This document shows positions 57,225-64,000 of a DNA stretch of 64,000 bases, piece after piece; the first letter of the stretch is position 1, and each line of letters starts with the position of its first letter. The position numbers and the translations under genes are program-made. The DNA is from an uncultured Eubacterium sp. GTDB lineage: Bacteria; Bacillota; Clostridia; Lachnospirales; Lachnospiraceae. The stretch spans positions 1 through 64,000 of the forward strand of contig CAJTMV010000012.1 of NCBI GenBank assembly GCA_910577225.1. Reading direction: 5' to 3'. Below the pieces are notes generated by a model. That model was not told the DNA's origin and searched no databases. It saw only the letters and a list, made by a program, of their open reading frames with translations.

Positions 57225-57577
57225 AACACAGCCGTGCAGTGGGTGCAGCTTATGAAACACAGGCAGCGCAATATCTGGAAGCGCGCGGATATCGGATACG
57301 GGACAGAAATTTTCGCTGCAGGATGGGCGAAATCGACCTGATTGCAGAAGAAGGCGGATATCTGGTATTTATAGAGGTCAAATACCGGTCTGGGATACAG
57401 ACGGGAGAGCCGCAGGAGGCAGTGAATTACCGCAAACAGCAAAAGATATGCCGGACAGCGGCGTATTACTGCCTTACGCGTAAAATTCCGCCCCAGCAGC
57501 CGTGCCGTTTCGACGTGGCGGCGTGCCGAAAAGGAGCGTGGCAGATTATAAAAAACGCGTTTGATTATGTACCATAA
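57221..57577 (+). CDS. YraN/UPF0102 family endonuclease-like protein
   Basis: A 118-residue protein. GAAYETQAAQYLEARGYRI, RDRNFRCRMGEIDLIAEEGG (Glu, Asp) and YLVFIEVKYRSGIQTG (E-x-K) form the PD-(D/E)XK nuclease core of the UPF0102 family. It is often linked to rnhB and thought to be a Holliday-junction or DNA-repair nuclease. The start overlaps the FlhB-like stop by 4 bases. Confidence 0.92.
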   Translation: MKHSRAVGAAYETQAAQYLEARGYRIRDRNFRCRMGEIDLIAEEGGYLVFIEVKYRSGIQTGEPQEAVNYRKQQKICRTAAYYCLTRKIPPQQPCRFDVAACRKGAWQIIKNAFDYVP

Positions 57578-57623
57578 CAGGCAAAGGCCGCCGGCTGTAC
57601 AAAGCGTTGGAAGGAAAGAGAAA

Positions 57624-58487
57624 ATGATACGATTACAGGATTTTAAAACTGCGGATGACAGGCAGGTATATTACATAGAAGACCATTGTGCAGACGGCGG
57701 GGTTCCGCTTTTGAAGTTTCATATGCTGGAACAGCTAAAGCTGGCCGATCACGGCATCACCACGCGCGTCGGCGGCGTCAGCAAAGGGATGTTCAGGACG
57801 TTGAATGTCAGTTATACCAGGGGAGATGAAAAAACTGCCGTAGATGAAAACTTTCATCGAACGGCAGTTTCTCTGCATGCAGACGTCTCGGATTTTGTGC
57901 TGACAGATCAGACGCATACCGTTCGGGTGCGCAGGGTTACAAGGGAAGACTGTGGAAAGGGAGTGCTGCGCCAGAGAGATTACCAGGATGTGGACGGGCT
58001 GATTACAAATGAACCGGGCATTGTATTAGCGGCTTTTTTTGCGGATTGTGTGCCTTTGCTGTTTATCGATCCGGTACATGGCGCCGCTGGCGTCAGTCAT
58101 TCCGGCTGGCGCGGGACCTTGGCAGGGATGGGGCGCGAGACGCTGCGGGCGATGCAGGAGGCGTATGGGAGCAGGCCGCAGGAGGTGTACTGCGCGATCG
58201 GGCCTTCGATCTGCCAGTCGTGTTATGAAGTCAGTGAAGATGTGGCGCTTCGTTTTATGGAAGAGTTTCAGGGAGCAGACGAGGCGTTGTGTATGCCGAA
58301 AGAAGCGTCCAAATATCAGCTGAATCTGTGGAAGGCAAATGAGCTGGCGCTGCTGAAAGCGGGGATTTTAAAAGAACATCTGGCGGTGACCAATATTTGT
58401 ACGTGCTGCAATCCAAAGCTGTTGTTTTCCCATCGGGCCAGTCAGGGGAAACGGGGGAATTTTGGAGCGTTTCTAAAGCTGCGTTAA
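57624..58487 (+). CDS. pgeF: PgeF/YfiH-type multicopper-oxidase-fold protein
   Basis: A 287-residue protein of the laccase-domain (DUF152) family. Key segments: HGITTRVGGVSKGMF, TDQTHTVRVR, AFFADCVPLLFIDP with Cys, SHSGWRGTLAGM with His, and AIGPSICQSCYEVSEDV. The family carries a zinc site and is known as a purine nucleoside phosphorylase/adenosine deaminase in E. coli (YfiH), and as a peptidoglycan editing factor (PgeF). The likely start is ATG 57624 after GGAAAGAG; upstream frames lack a ribosome site. Confidence 0.9.
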   Translation: MIRLQDFKTADDRQVYYIEDHCADGGVPLLKFHMLEQLKLADHGITTRVGGVSKGMFRTLNVSYTRGDEKTAVDENFHRTAVSLHADVSDFVLTDQTHTVRVRRVTREDCGKGVLRQRDYQDVDGLITNEPGIVLAAFFADCVPLLFIDPVHGAAGVSHSGWRGTLAGMGRETLRAMQEAYGSRPQEVYCAIGPSICQSCYEVSEDVALRFMEEFQGADEALCMPKEASKYQLNLWKANELALLKAGILKEHLAVTNICTCCNPKLLFSHRASQGKRGNFGAFLKLR

Positions 58488-58528
58488 GGGACTGGCGCAA
58501 ATCAGAAAGAAACTATTAAAAAATAGGC

Positions 58529-58554
58529 ATAGTTCCCGTCCAATGACATAAAGT
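58529..58554 (+). promoter_or_regulatory. Sigma-E-like promoter of spoIVA
   Basis: GCATAGTT around 58527-58534 and CATAAAGT at 58547-58554 fit the sporulation sigma-E consensus (GCATA, 15-16 bases, CATACAnT). The start point would be near 58,562, 29 bases before the ATG at 58591. This supports the internal ATG as the real start. Confidence 0.55.
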
Positions 58555-58590
58555 ATAGAAAGTGAATTTATGGCAGGAAGGACAGGGAGG

Positions 58591-60063
58591 ATGGAGCAGT
58601 ACAATTTATATAAAGATATCAAGGCAAGGACAAACGGAGAAATCTATCTGGGTGTGGTGGGTGCGGTGCGTACCGGAAAGTCCACGTTTATCAAGCGTTT
58701 TATGGAGCAGATGGTAATTCCGAACATCGAGGATGAAAACGTCCGGTCAAGGACGCGGGATGAGCTGCCGCAGTCGGCGCAGGGGAAGACAATTATGACG
58801 ACAGAGCCCAAATTTATTCCCAAAGACGCGGCGGAGATTAAGCTGACCGACGATATTAAAGTAAAAATACGTCTGATCGACTGTGTCGGGTATATGGTCG
58901 AGGGCGCCAGCGGACATCTGGAAAACGGCGTGGAGCGTATGGTAAAGACGCCATGGTCGGAACAGGAGATTCCGTTTTCGCAGGCAGCAGAAACAGGGAC
59001 GCGCAAAGTTATTAAAGATCATGCGACGATTGGCATTGTCGTGACGACGGACGGCACGGTGACAGAGATTCCGGCGTCCAGTTATCAGAAACCTACACAG
59101 GAGACCATTAACGAGTTAAAGAAAAGCGGAAAACCGTATATTATGCTGCTGAACTCTGCAAAGCCTTACAGCGACGAGGCCAGGCAGACGGCGCAGCAGA
59201 TGGAAGCACAGTATGGCGTCAGCGTGATACCGGTCAACTGTGAACAACTGCGAAAAGAAGACGTGAATCAGATTCTGGAACAGATTTTATATGAATTTCC
59301 GGTCGTGCGCATGAACTTTTATCTGCCAAAGTGGGTCGATCTGCTCGGACAGGAACGTCCGGTCAAAAAAAATGTGATCGAAAACGCGAAAAAAATATTG
59401 CAGGAAATTACGTTCGTAAAAGATGTGCAGGCATACGATTTTCAGCCGGAAGGGGAATACCTGGAAAAAATAAAATTGGAGCAGATGAATCTGTCGGACG
59501 GTACGGCGGAAATCCGTATGGAAGTAGCGCAAAAGTATTATTACGAAAATATCTCGGAGCTGACCGGCGTGCAGGTACATGGCGAATATGAACTGATCCG
59601 TCTGATCAGAGAAATGGCGGCCAAAAAGCAGGAGTACGATAAAGTGGCGGACGCCATGCAGTCTGTTCGTATGAAAGGATATGGAGTCGTCTCCCCTCAG
59701 TTATCAGATATCGCGCTGGATGAACCGGAAGTCATTAAACATGGCAGTCAGTACGGAGTGAAAATTAAAGCGTCATCGCCTTCGATTCATATGATACGCG
59801 CAAATATTGAGACAGAAATCGCACCGATTGTCGGCAGCGAAGAACAGGCGCAGGGATTAAAAGAATACATAAAAGAGGGGCAGAACTCGCAGGAAGGCGT
59901 ATGGAATACGAATATTTTCGGAAAGACGATCGGCGAACTGATGGAAGACGGAATCAGCCATAAAATCTCGATGATGGATGACGAGAGTCAGATGAAGCTG
60001 CAGGATACGATGCAAAAGATTGTGAACGATTCCAACGGAGGAATGGTTTGTATTATTATATAA
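58591..60063 (+). CDS. spoIVA: Spore coat morphogenetic ATPase SpoIVA
   Basis: A 490-residue protein that forms the basement layer of the spore coat around the forespore in the mother cell. The start MEQYNLYKDIKARTNGEIYLGVVGAVRTGKSTFIKRFMEQ has the Walker A motif GAVRTGKST, and IRLIDCVGYMV is the following G-loop-type element. The C-terminus NDSNGGMVCIII matches the conserved SpoIVA tail. The length fits the 492 residues known in B. subtilis. ATG 58591 was preferred to 58570, because AGGAAGG lies 9 bases upstream and the predicted promoter leaves little room. It proves that the host makes spores. Confidence 0.97.
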   Translation: MEQYNLYKDIKARTNGEIYLGVVGAVRTGKSTFIKRFMEQMVIPNIEDENVRSRTRDELPQSAQGKTIMTTEPKFIPKDAAEIKLTDDIKVKIRLIDCVGYMVEGASGHLENGVERMVKTPWSEQEIPFSQAAETGTRKVIKDHATIGIVVTTDGTVTEIPASSYQKPTQETINELKKSGKPYIMLLNSAKPYSDEARQTAQQMEAQYGVSVIPVNCEQLRKEDVNQILEQILYEFPVVRMNFYLPKWVDLLGQERPVKKNVIENAKKILQEITFVKDVQAYDFQPEGEYLEKIKLEQMNLSDGTAEIRMEVAQKYYYENISELTGVQVHGEYELIRLIREMAAKKQEYDKVADAMQSVRMKGYGVVSPQLSDIALDEPEVIKHGSQYGVKIKASSPSIHMIRANIETEIAPIVGSEEQAQGLKEYIKEGQNSQEGVWNTNIFGKTIGELMEDGISHKISMMDDESQMKLQDTMQKIVNDSNGGMVCIII

Positions 60064-60099
60064 AGGTTCGGTTCACAAAGCGTGAATCCGTTACCTGAC

Positions 60100-60148
60100 A
60101 AAGCGACATCGCTGTCTTATGATAAAAGAGACAACGATGTCGCTTTTT
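60100..60148 (+). terminator. Terminator after spoIVA
   Basis: AAAGCGACATCG and CGATGTCGCTTT pair, extended by GTCT/AGAC inside, and run into TTTTT. The stem is strong. The 185 bases to the next gene hold nothing recognised. Confidence 0.87.
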
Positions 60149-60333
60149 GAAGTTCAGACAGCAGAGAGCTATGTGGAGACGATCCGACAGATGCTGCTGC
60201 CAGAATCCTGAATCAGACGGTCTGGCAAATATTTTTATGGAATATGGGATGGCGATGTGATAAAATGGTTGGGAAACGATACATTTTGGCAGATGTCAAA
60301 ATATTTGCATAACAGAATGAAAAGAGGAATACG

Positions 60334-61083
60334 ATGAAAGTGACGTTTTTACATCATAGTAGTTTTTTAGTGGAGCTGGAGCATACGATTTTATTATTCG
60401 ACTATTTTGCGGGAGATCGTGTCAACGGGTTTCATTTTACAGGAACGATTCCCACACTGGACCCGGAGAAAGATTTTTATGTATTTGCCAGCCATAAGCA
60501 TCAGGATCATTTCGATATGGACAACCTAAAGCTGGCGGAACAGTATCCGAAAGTGAAGTTTATTTTTTCCAAAGACTGTAAAATGTCGCGGAATTTTTTA
60601 AGCAAACATGGCTATACGCAGGAAACTGCCCAAAGGATTACGTATACGGCGCCTGAGAAAACGTATGAAATCGGCGCAATAAAAGTCCGTACACTGCTGT
60701 CTACCGACGCGGGGGTGGCGTTTTGCGTACAGGCAGAGGATCGGCACATTTATCATGCCGGAGATCTGAACTGGTGGTACTGGGAAGGCGTCGGGGACCT
60801 GGTGAACGGGAAGATGGAGCGGGGTTTTAAGCGCGAAATGCGCAAAATTAAAAACGAGCATTTTGATCTGGCATTTGTACTGCTGGATCCGCGTCAGGAA
60901 ATGGATGCGTTCAAAGGCTTTGGATATTTTATGCGCAACATCGATGCGGATCATGTATTTCCGATGCATATGTGGCAGGATTATTCTTTGATCGAAGCGT
61001 ACAAAAAGCGTACCGATAACGACTATTTTCTAAGCAGAATCGTAACGATTACAAAAGAAAATGAAATCTTTGACTTTTCATAA
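60334..61083 (+). CDS. Metallo-beta-lactamase-fold hydrolase (UlaG-like)
   Basis: A 249-residue soluble hydrolase. FLHHSSFLVELEHTILLFDYF is the opening strand, ASHKHQDHFDMD is the HxHxDH metal motif, HAGDLNWWYW carries the metal Asp, and the last His lies in VFPMHMWQDYS. It belongs to the broad L-ascorbate 6-phosphate lactonase/UlaG-like MBL family; the substrate is unknown. AAAGAGG precedes the ATG. It converges on the lipoprotein gene across a bidirectional terminator. Confidence 0.88.
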   Translation: MKVTFLHHSSFLVELEHTILLFDYFAGDRVNGFHFTGTIPTLDPEKDFYVFASHKHQDHFDMDNLKLAEQYPKVKFIFSKDCKMSRNFLSKHGYTQETAQRITYTAPEKTYEIGAIKVRTLLSTDAGVAFCVQAEDRHIYHAGDLNWWYWEGVGDLVNGKMERGFKREMRKIKNEHFDLAFVLLDPRQEMDAFKGFGYFMRNIDADHVFPMHMWQDYSLIEAYKKRTDNDYFLSRIVTITKENEIFDFS

Positions 61084-61084
61084 G

Positions 61085-61131
61085 AAAAGAATAGGACAAA
61101 GCGTCGGAAAACGCTTTGTCCTATTCTTTTT
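61085..61131. terminator. Bidirectional terminator
   Basis: AAAAGAATAGGACAAAGCGT pairs perfectly with ACGCTTTGTCCTATTCTTTT across 6 bases. The arms begin with A runs and end with T runs, so it serves the convergent genes on both strands. Confidence 0.92.
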
Positions 61132-61159
61132 CTGACATGCGCAAAAGCTGCGCATGCCG

Positions 61160-61615
61160 TTATTCGGACTCGCTTTGTACAATGATCGTATCTGGATTGC
61201 CAGCCGCTGCCTGTTCGAGAACTGCCGCAGACAGTTTTAAAAAGTTACCGCCGGAGCTGGAAGCGCCGCTGACCATATCGATTCCGTCTGATCGCTGGGT
61301 TTCGATCAGCTGCGCGACATAGTTTCTTGTGTAATCGTTCGGATAGGTACCGCTGACAGCCGCCATGTTTTCCATATAGGCGTTGTCCCAGGCTTTGATA
61401 TAGCCGCTTTTGTTTTTGGCGTTAAACTCTGCGTATACGATTTTATCATCTTTGACCATAATGCATAAATATTCTTTCCAGCCATGCGAATAGTCAGACA
61501 TCTGGGCCGTATAAAATCCGTCTTTCAGATCCGAAGAAGAGCCGCAGGCGCCAAGCAGACCTGCGCATAACAGGAGAAACATGAGCGACAGGGTACAAAT
61601 ATTTTTACGTTTCAT
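61160..61615 (-). CDS. FMN-binding-domain-type lipoprotein
   Basis: A 151-residue lipoprotein with the signal peptide MKRKNICTLSLMFLLLC and lipobox LLGAC at about residues 20-24. The mature part, LKDGFYTAQMSDYSHGWKEYLCIMVKDDKIVYAEFNAKN and SGTYPNDYTRNYV, resembles the small FMN-binding domain of pheromone-precursor/flavin-linked lipoproteins. DMVSGASSSGGNFLKL takes the place of the S-G-A-T-x-S flavinylation motif, with Ser in place of Thr. It lies 4 bases after the chemoreceptor gene, so both are co-transcribed. It could feed a redox or ligand signal to that receptor; this is inference. Confidence 0.75.
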   Translation of the reverse strand: MKRKNICTLSLMFLLLCAGLLGACGSSSDLKDGFYTAQMSDYSHGWKEYLCIMVKDDKIVYAEFNAKNKSGYIKAWDNAYMENMAAVSGTYPNDYTRNYVAQLIETQRSDGIDMVSGASSSGGNFLKLSAAVLEQAAAGNPDTIIVQSESE

Positions 61616-61619
61616 GCGG

Positions 61620-63590
61620 TCAGACCTCCTTCCTTTCTTTTAATTTAACCTGTGATACATACTGGTGCAGGCTTTCGGACTGTGCGAGCGAGCTGGCGGC
61701 CATTTTGGCTGTTTCTTCTGCGAGCCGGTGATTTTCCTCTGTAATACTGCGGACAGAATTCAGCTGTCCGGTCACGCAGGATATGGCGGTCGTCTGTTCT
61801 GCCGCGGTGTCAGCAAGCTGTACGGAAATCTCGCGGTATTGCTTTGCTACCGACTGGATTTCATGAAAGGCGGCCGCTGTTTTATTCGCTGCTTCCAGAC
61901 CTTTTTCAATCATTTCCGCCGAGCCTTGTATAATTTCATCTGTCTGGCGGAGAGCTTCGGACGTCTTTGCGGACAGCTGGCCGATTTCTGCGGCCACGAC
62001 AGCAAATCCATGTCCGGCTTCTCCGGCTCTGGCGGCTTCGATCGAAGCGTTTAACGACAGCAGGTTTGTCTGGAAGGAGATATCGCCGATCAGTTTGCTG
62101 ATTTTGGAGATCTCTTCTACAGAGTCATGGATTTCCTGCATCAAAGTCAGCAGACTCTGCATGGAGGAAGCGCCAAGGGAAGTTTTTTCACTTGCGTTTT
62201 CGGAACAGGATTCCATCTCAAGTACCTGTTCTTTGTTTTTCTCTATTGCCATCGTAATAGACGCGGCGCCGTCTTCCAATTGCTGCAGCAGCTCAGATTG
62301 GTTTAAAGAAGCCTTTTGCAGCTGTCCGGCATAATCAGACACGAGCATGGAATTTTGATTTACGTCCTGCGAAGACTGGTTCATACGATGCATCGTCTGG
62401 TTCAGGGAGATGGAAATATGCTCCAGCGAATCGCGGATGGATGTAAAATCTCCGTGAAAGCTGTCGGGAATCGCAATGGTATAGTCGCCCTTTGCCAGCT
62501 CGCCAAGGCAGTCGCGTATATTTTGTATGTATGTGTTCAGACTGTTTATGGTTTTTGCCAGTGCGTCTGTTAAAATTGCCGTCTCGTCATTGCTTTTGGA
62601 TAAGACCACATCATCTGTTAAATTTCCGTCTGCCAGCGCCTGCAGCCGGCTGGTTGCAGAGGTTAAAGAGACAGATATTTTTTGTGACACACTAATAATC
62701 CAGACAGCGCCTATGATCAGAAAGGTAACCGATAACAGAACGGAGAGCGTAATGGACGAAATGACAGTGTCCATAAACTCGATACGGGGAGCATGCAGCA
62801 TCAGCGCCCAGTTGGTGCCGGGAACCGGCGCATATCCGACGTAGCTTTTTTTTCCGTTAAATGAAAGAATGTCCGCTCCTGTCTGGTAGGCGAGCATTTT
62901 ATCATAAACCTCTTTTGCGGCGGAAGAATCGGCAGTATCATAAATGTTTTTTTGCTCCTTAATAGCGGCAGTGTCACGATCGCCGATGATCTGCCCGTCT
63001 TCGTTAACAATGCAGGCGCTGCCCGTGTTTCCTACGATCAGCATACTTAAAACATCGTTTAAAATATCATATTTGTAGCTGCCAATCAGATATCCGGCAG
63101 GTTCTTCTCCGACCGTATATGGAATGCCGACGGTCAGCTGCAGCTGTTCGTCTGCTTCGTAAGGGTCGCTGATGACGGTATTGCCGGTTTCTTTTAACAG
63201 GGAATAGCAGGTCTGATCGGTAATGGCAGAGGGGGCAAGATCATCTCCGTATAATTTCTGCCCGTCCATATCGTAGGCAGCCAGCCATACAAATTCAATC
63301 TGCAATCTGGCAGTGTCCAGACAATCCAGTCTGTCCCTGTCCGAATATGCGGGATCTGTAAATACGATTTCCCGGGAAAGATTGTACATACGCTCGCATA
63401 AAAGATGCAGGTTGGAGCTGATGCTCTGCGAGGCAATTCTTGCAGTTGTCTGCATGTTGTCCAATAGCGTGGTGTTCGTAGAGCGGATATTGCCGGCGCA
63501 CATAATCACAGAGATTACGACAGACTGAAAAACAGCTACGGACATGACATAGAAAATGATTTTTTGTTTGATATTGTGAAACTTTTTCAT
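61620..63590 (-). CDS. Membrane chemoreceptor (methyl-accepting chemotaxis protein)
   Basis: A 656-residue receptor. It has a helix at about 12-32, a large external domain of the double-Cache type (about 40-275) with a ligand-pocket-like YSDRDRLDCLDTARLQIEFVW and GTNWALMLHAPRIEF, a second helix (about 280-305), HAMP, and a cytoplasmic coiled coil with the signalling tip ISFQTNLLSLNASIEAARAGEAGHGFAVVAAEIGQLSAKTSEALRQ. It ends with KERKEV. The tip Gln/Glu methylation sites fit. It is followed by the FMN-type lipoprotein gene with a 4-base gap. It shows that the host is or was motile. Confidence 0.93.
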   Translation of the reverse strand: MKKFHNIKQKIIFYVMSVAVFQSVVISVIMCAGNIRSTNTTLLDNMQTTARIASQSISSNLHLLCERMYNLSREIVFTDPAYSDRDRLDCLDTARLQIEFVWLAAYDMDGQKLYGDDLAPSAITDQTCYSLLKETGNTVISDPYEADEQLQLTVGIPYTVGEEPAGYLIGSYKYDILNDVLSMLIVGNTGSACIVNEDGQIIGDRDTAAIKEQKNIYDTADSSAAKEVYDKMLAYQTGADILSFNGKKSYVGYAPVPGTNWALMLHAPRIEFMDTVISSITLSVLLSVTFLIIGAVWIISVSQKISVSLTSATSRLQALADGNLTDDVVLSKSNDETAILTDALAKTINSLNTYIQNIRDCLGELAKGDYTIAIPDSFHGDFTSIRDSLEHISISLNQTMHRMNQSSQDVNQNSMLVSDYAGQLQKASLNQSELLQQLEDGAASITMAIEKNKEQVLEMESCSENASEKTSLGASSMQSLLTLMQEIHDSVEEISKISKLIGDISFQTNLLSLNASIEAARAGEAGHGFAVVAAEIGQLSAKTSEALRQTDEIIQGSAEMIEKGLEAANKTAAAFHEIQSVAKQYREISVQLADTAAEQTTAISCVTGQLNSVRSITEENHRLAEETAKMAASSLAQSESLHQYVSQVKLKERKEV

Positions 63591-63625
63591 ATCAGCATAC
63601 TCCTTTTCCTTACACTATCTGTATT

Positions 63626-63653
63626 ATTTTAACATATTTTTCAAAAATGTTAA
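63626..63653 (-). promoter_or_regulatory. Candidate sigma-A promoter of the chemoreceptor
   Basis: On the minus strand, TTAACA (63648-63653) and TAAAAT (63626-63631) are 16 bases apart, about 35 bases before the ATG. The palindrome ACGAT-GCGT-ATCGT (63675-63688) lies just upstream, an operator candidate. Confidence 0.45.
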
Positions 63654-63755
63654 GCTCTTTTTGCGAAATTTATCACGATGCGTATCGTTATCTTTTTTGC
63701 CGGTTTAAATAACTGGAATTCTTTGCGCCGCAGAGTCTATTCGTGACATTTTCTG

Positions 63756-63781
63756 TTAAGTTTTTATACTTTTGCCGATAT
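63756..63781 (+). promoter_or_regulatory. Sigma-28 (FliA/SigD)-like promoter
   Basis: TTAAGTTT (63756-63763) and GCCGATAT (63774-63781) are separated by 10 bases, close to the TAAAGTTT-N11-GCCGATAA consensus of motility genes. A TATAAT overlaps the -10, so a sigma-A promoter may coexist. Confidence 0.6.
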
Positions 63782-63838
63782 AATATATGAAATACAAATG
63801 CAGTGAAGGATCCCACTGCCAAACAGGAGGTTAACATC

Positions 63839-64000
63839 ATGAGAATTACAACGCAGATGCTGAATGAAACAGCAAAAAGAACCGGTATTCCGATTCATCA
63901 GGCAAATCTTCTTAGCTACATTAATAACGATTCGTCCGCTGGCGGCGATACGTTACTGGACGCTTTAAATGGAAAAAATAAGAAAAAAGTATCCACAGAG
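63839..64000 (+). CDS. Small protein of unknown function, N-terminal part
   Basis: The 54 residues in the window begin MRITTQMLNETAKRTGIPI and continue SSAGGDTLLDALNGKNKKK. AGGAGG lies 9 bases before the ATG, at the end of the preceding line. The gene runs off the window. It follows a sigma-28-like promoter and the Ser/Gly-rich stretch after LLSYINNDS is typical of small Lachnospiraceae proteins found next to flagellin or other motility genes, so a motility link is likely. FlgM or flagellin itself cannot be claimed from this much sequence. Confidence 0.6.
   Translation, partial: MRITTQMLNETAKRTGIPIHQANLLSYINNDSSAGGDTLLDALNGKNKKKVSTE

Overview
The window looks like a piece of the chromosome of a spore-forming, low-to-mid GC Clostridia, most likely Lachnospiraceae. 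Clues are spoIVA behind a sigma-E-like promoter, the rplS-lepB-rbgA-lepB-rnhB-fliK-like-flhB-like-yraN order typical of Firmicutes, a Bce-type module, strong AGGAGG ribosome sites, and chemotaxis genes next to a sigma-28-like promoter. No rRNA, tRNA or CRISPR array was seen.

Layout. 1-6,086: end of a sugar ABC permease, an OmpR-type two-component pair followed by a small secreted calcium-loop protein, then fructokinase and an amylosucrase-like GH13 enzyme. 6,087-12,234: a solute-binding lipoprotein translationally coupled to a hybrid histidine kinase, then an intracellular-type subtilase. 12,240-17,640: a visibly AT-rich, co-directional four-gene island (D12 adenine methyltransferase, HIT hydrolase, four-helix membrane protein, and a 963-residue fusion of two PEP-synthase-like ATP-binding segments with a MazG-like NTP pyrophosphohydrolase), followed by a PD-(D/E)XK transposase-type nuclease and an IS3 remnant. 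This is the best candidate for an undescribed system. 19,438-29,538: a GAF/PAS hybrid kinase, a polyol-type operon (ROK repressor, zinc MDR dehydrogenase, GPH transporter, HPr-like protein), an APC permease and an M18 aminopeptidase. 29,630-31,560: an IS110-family element with a ribosome-site-occluding hairpin and a long structured 3' noncoding part.

31,692-44,471: glycosyltransferase, family 4 uracil-DNA glycosylase, the PadR-DUF1700-DUF4097 envelope operon, an AlbA_2/Schlafen-like ATP-binding protein, RidA, a FIST sensor with a soluble chemotaxis-type transducer, RelQ, a ZIP transporter and a BceRS pair. 44,398-51,617: a DUF3788 gene broken by an amber stop and overlapping bceS antisense, the BceAB transporter behind a textbook BceR box, a MATE pump with a palindrome inside its promoter, an unknown protein and a HipA-like kinase. 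51,730-60,063: the conserved housekeeping block plus pgeF and spoIVA. 60,334-64,000: a metallo-beta-lactamase-fold hydrolase, a chemoreceptor with an FMN-binding-type lipoprotein on the minus strand, and the start of a small protein behind a sigma-28-like promoter.

Functional assignments come from recognised motifs and family resemblance read by eye; no database search was run.
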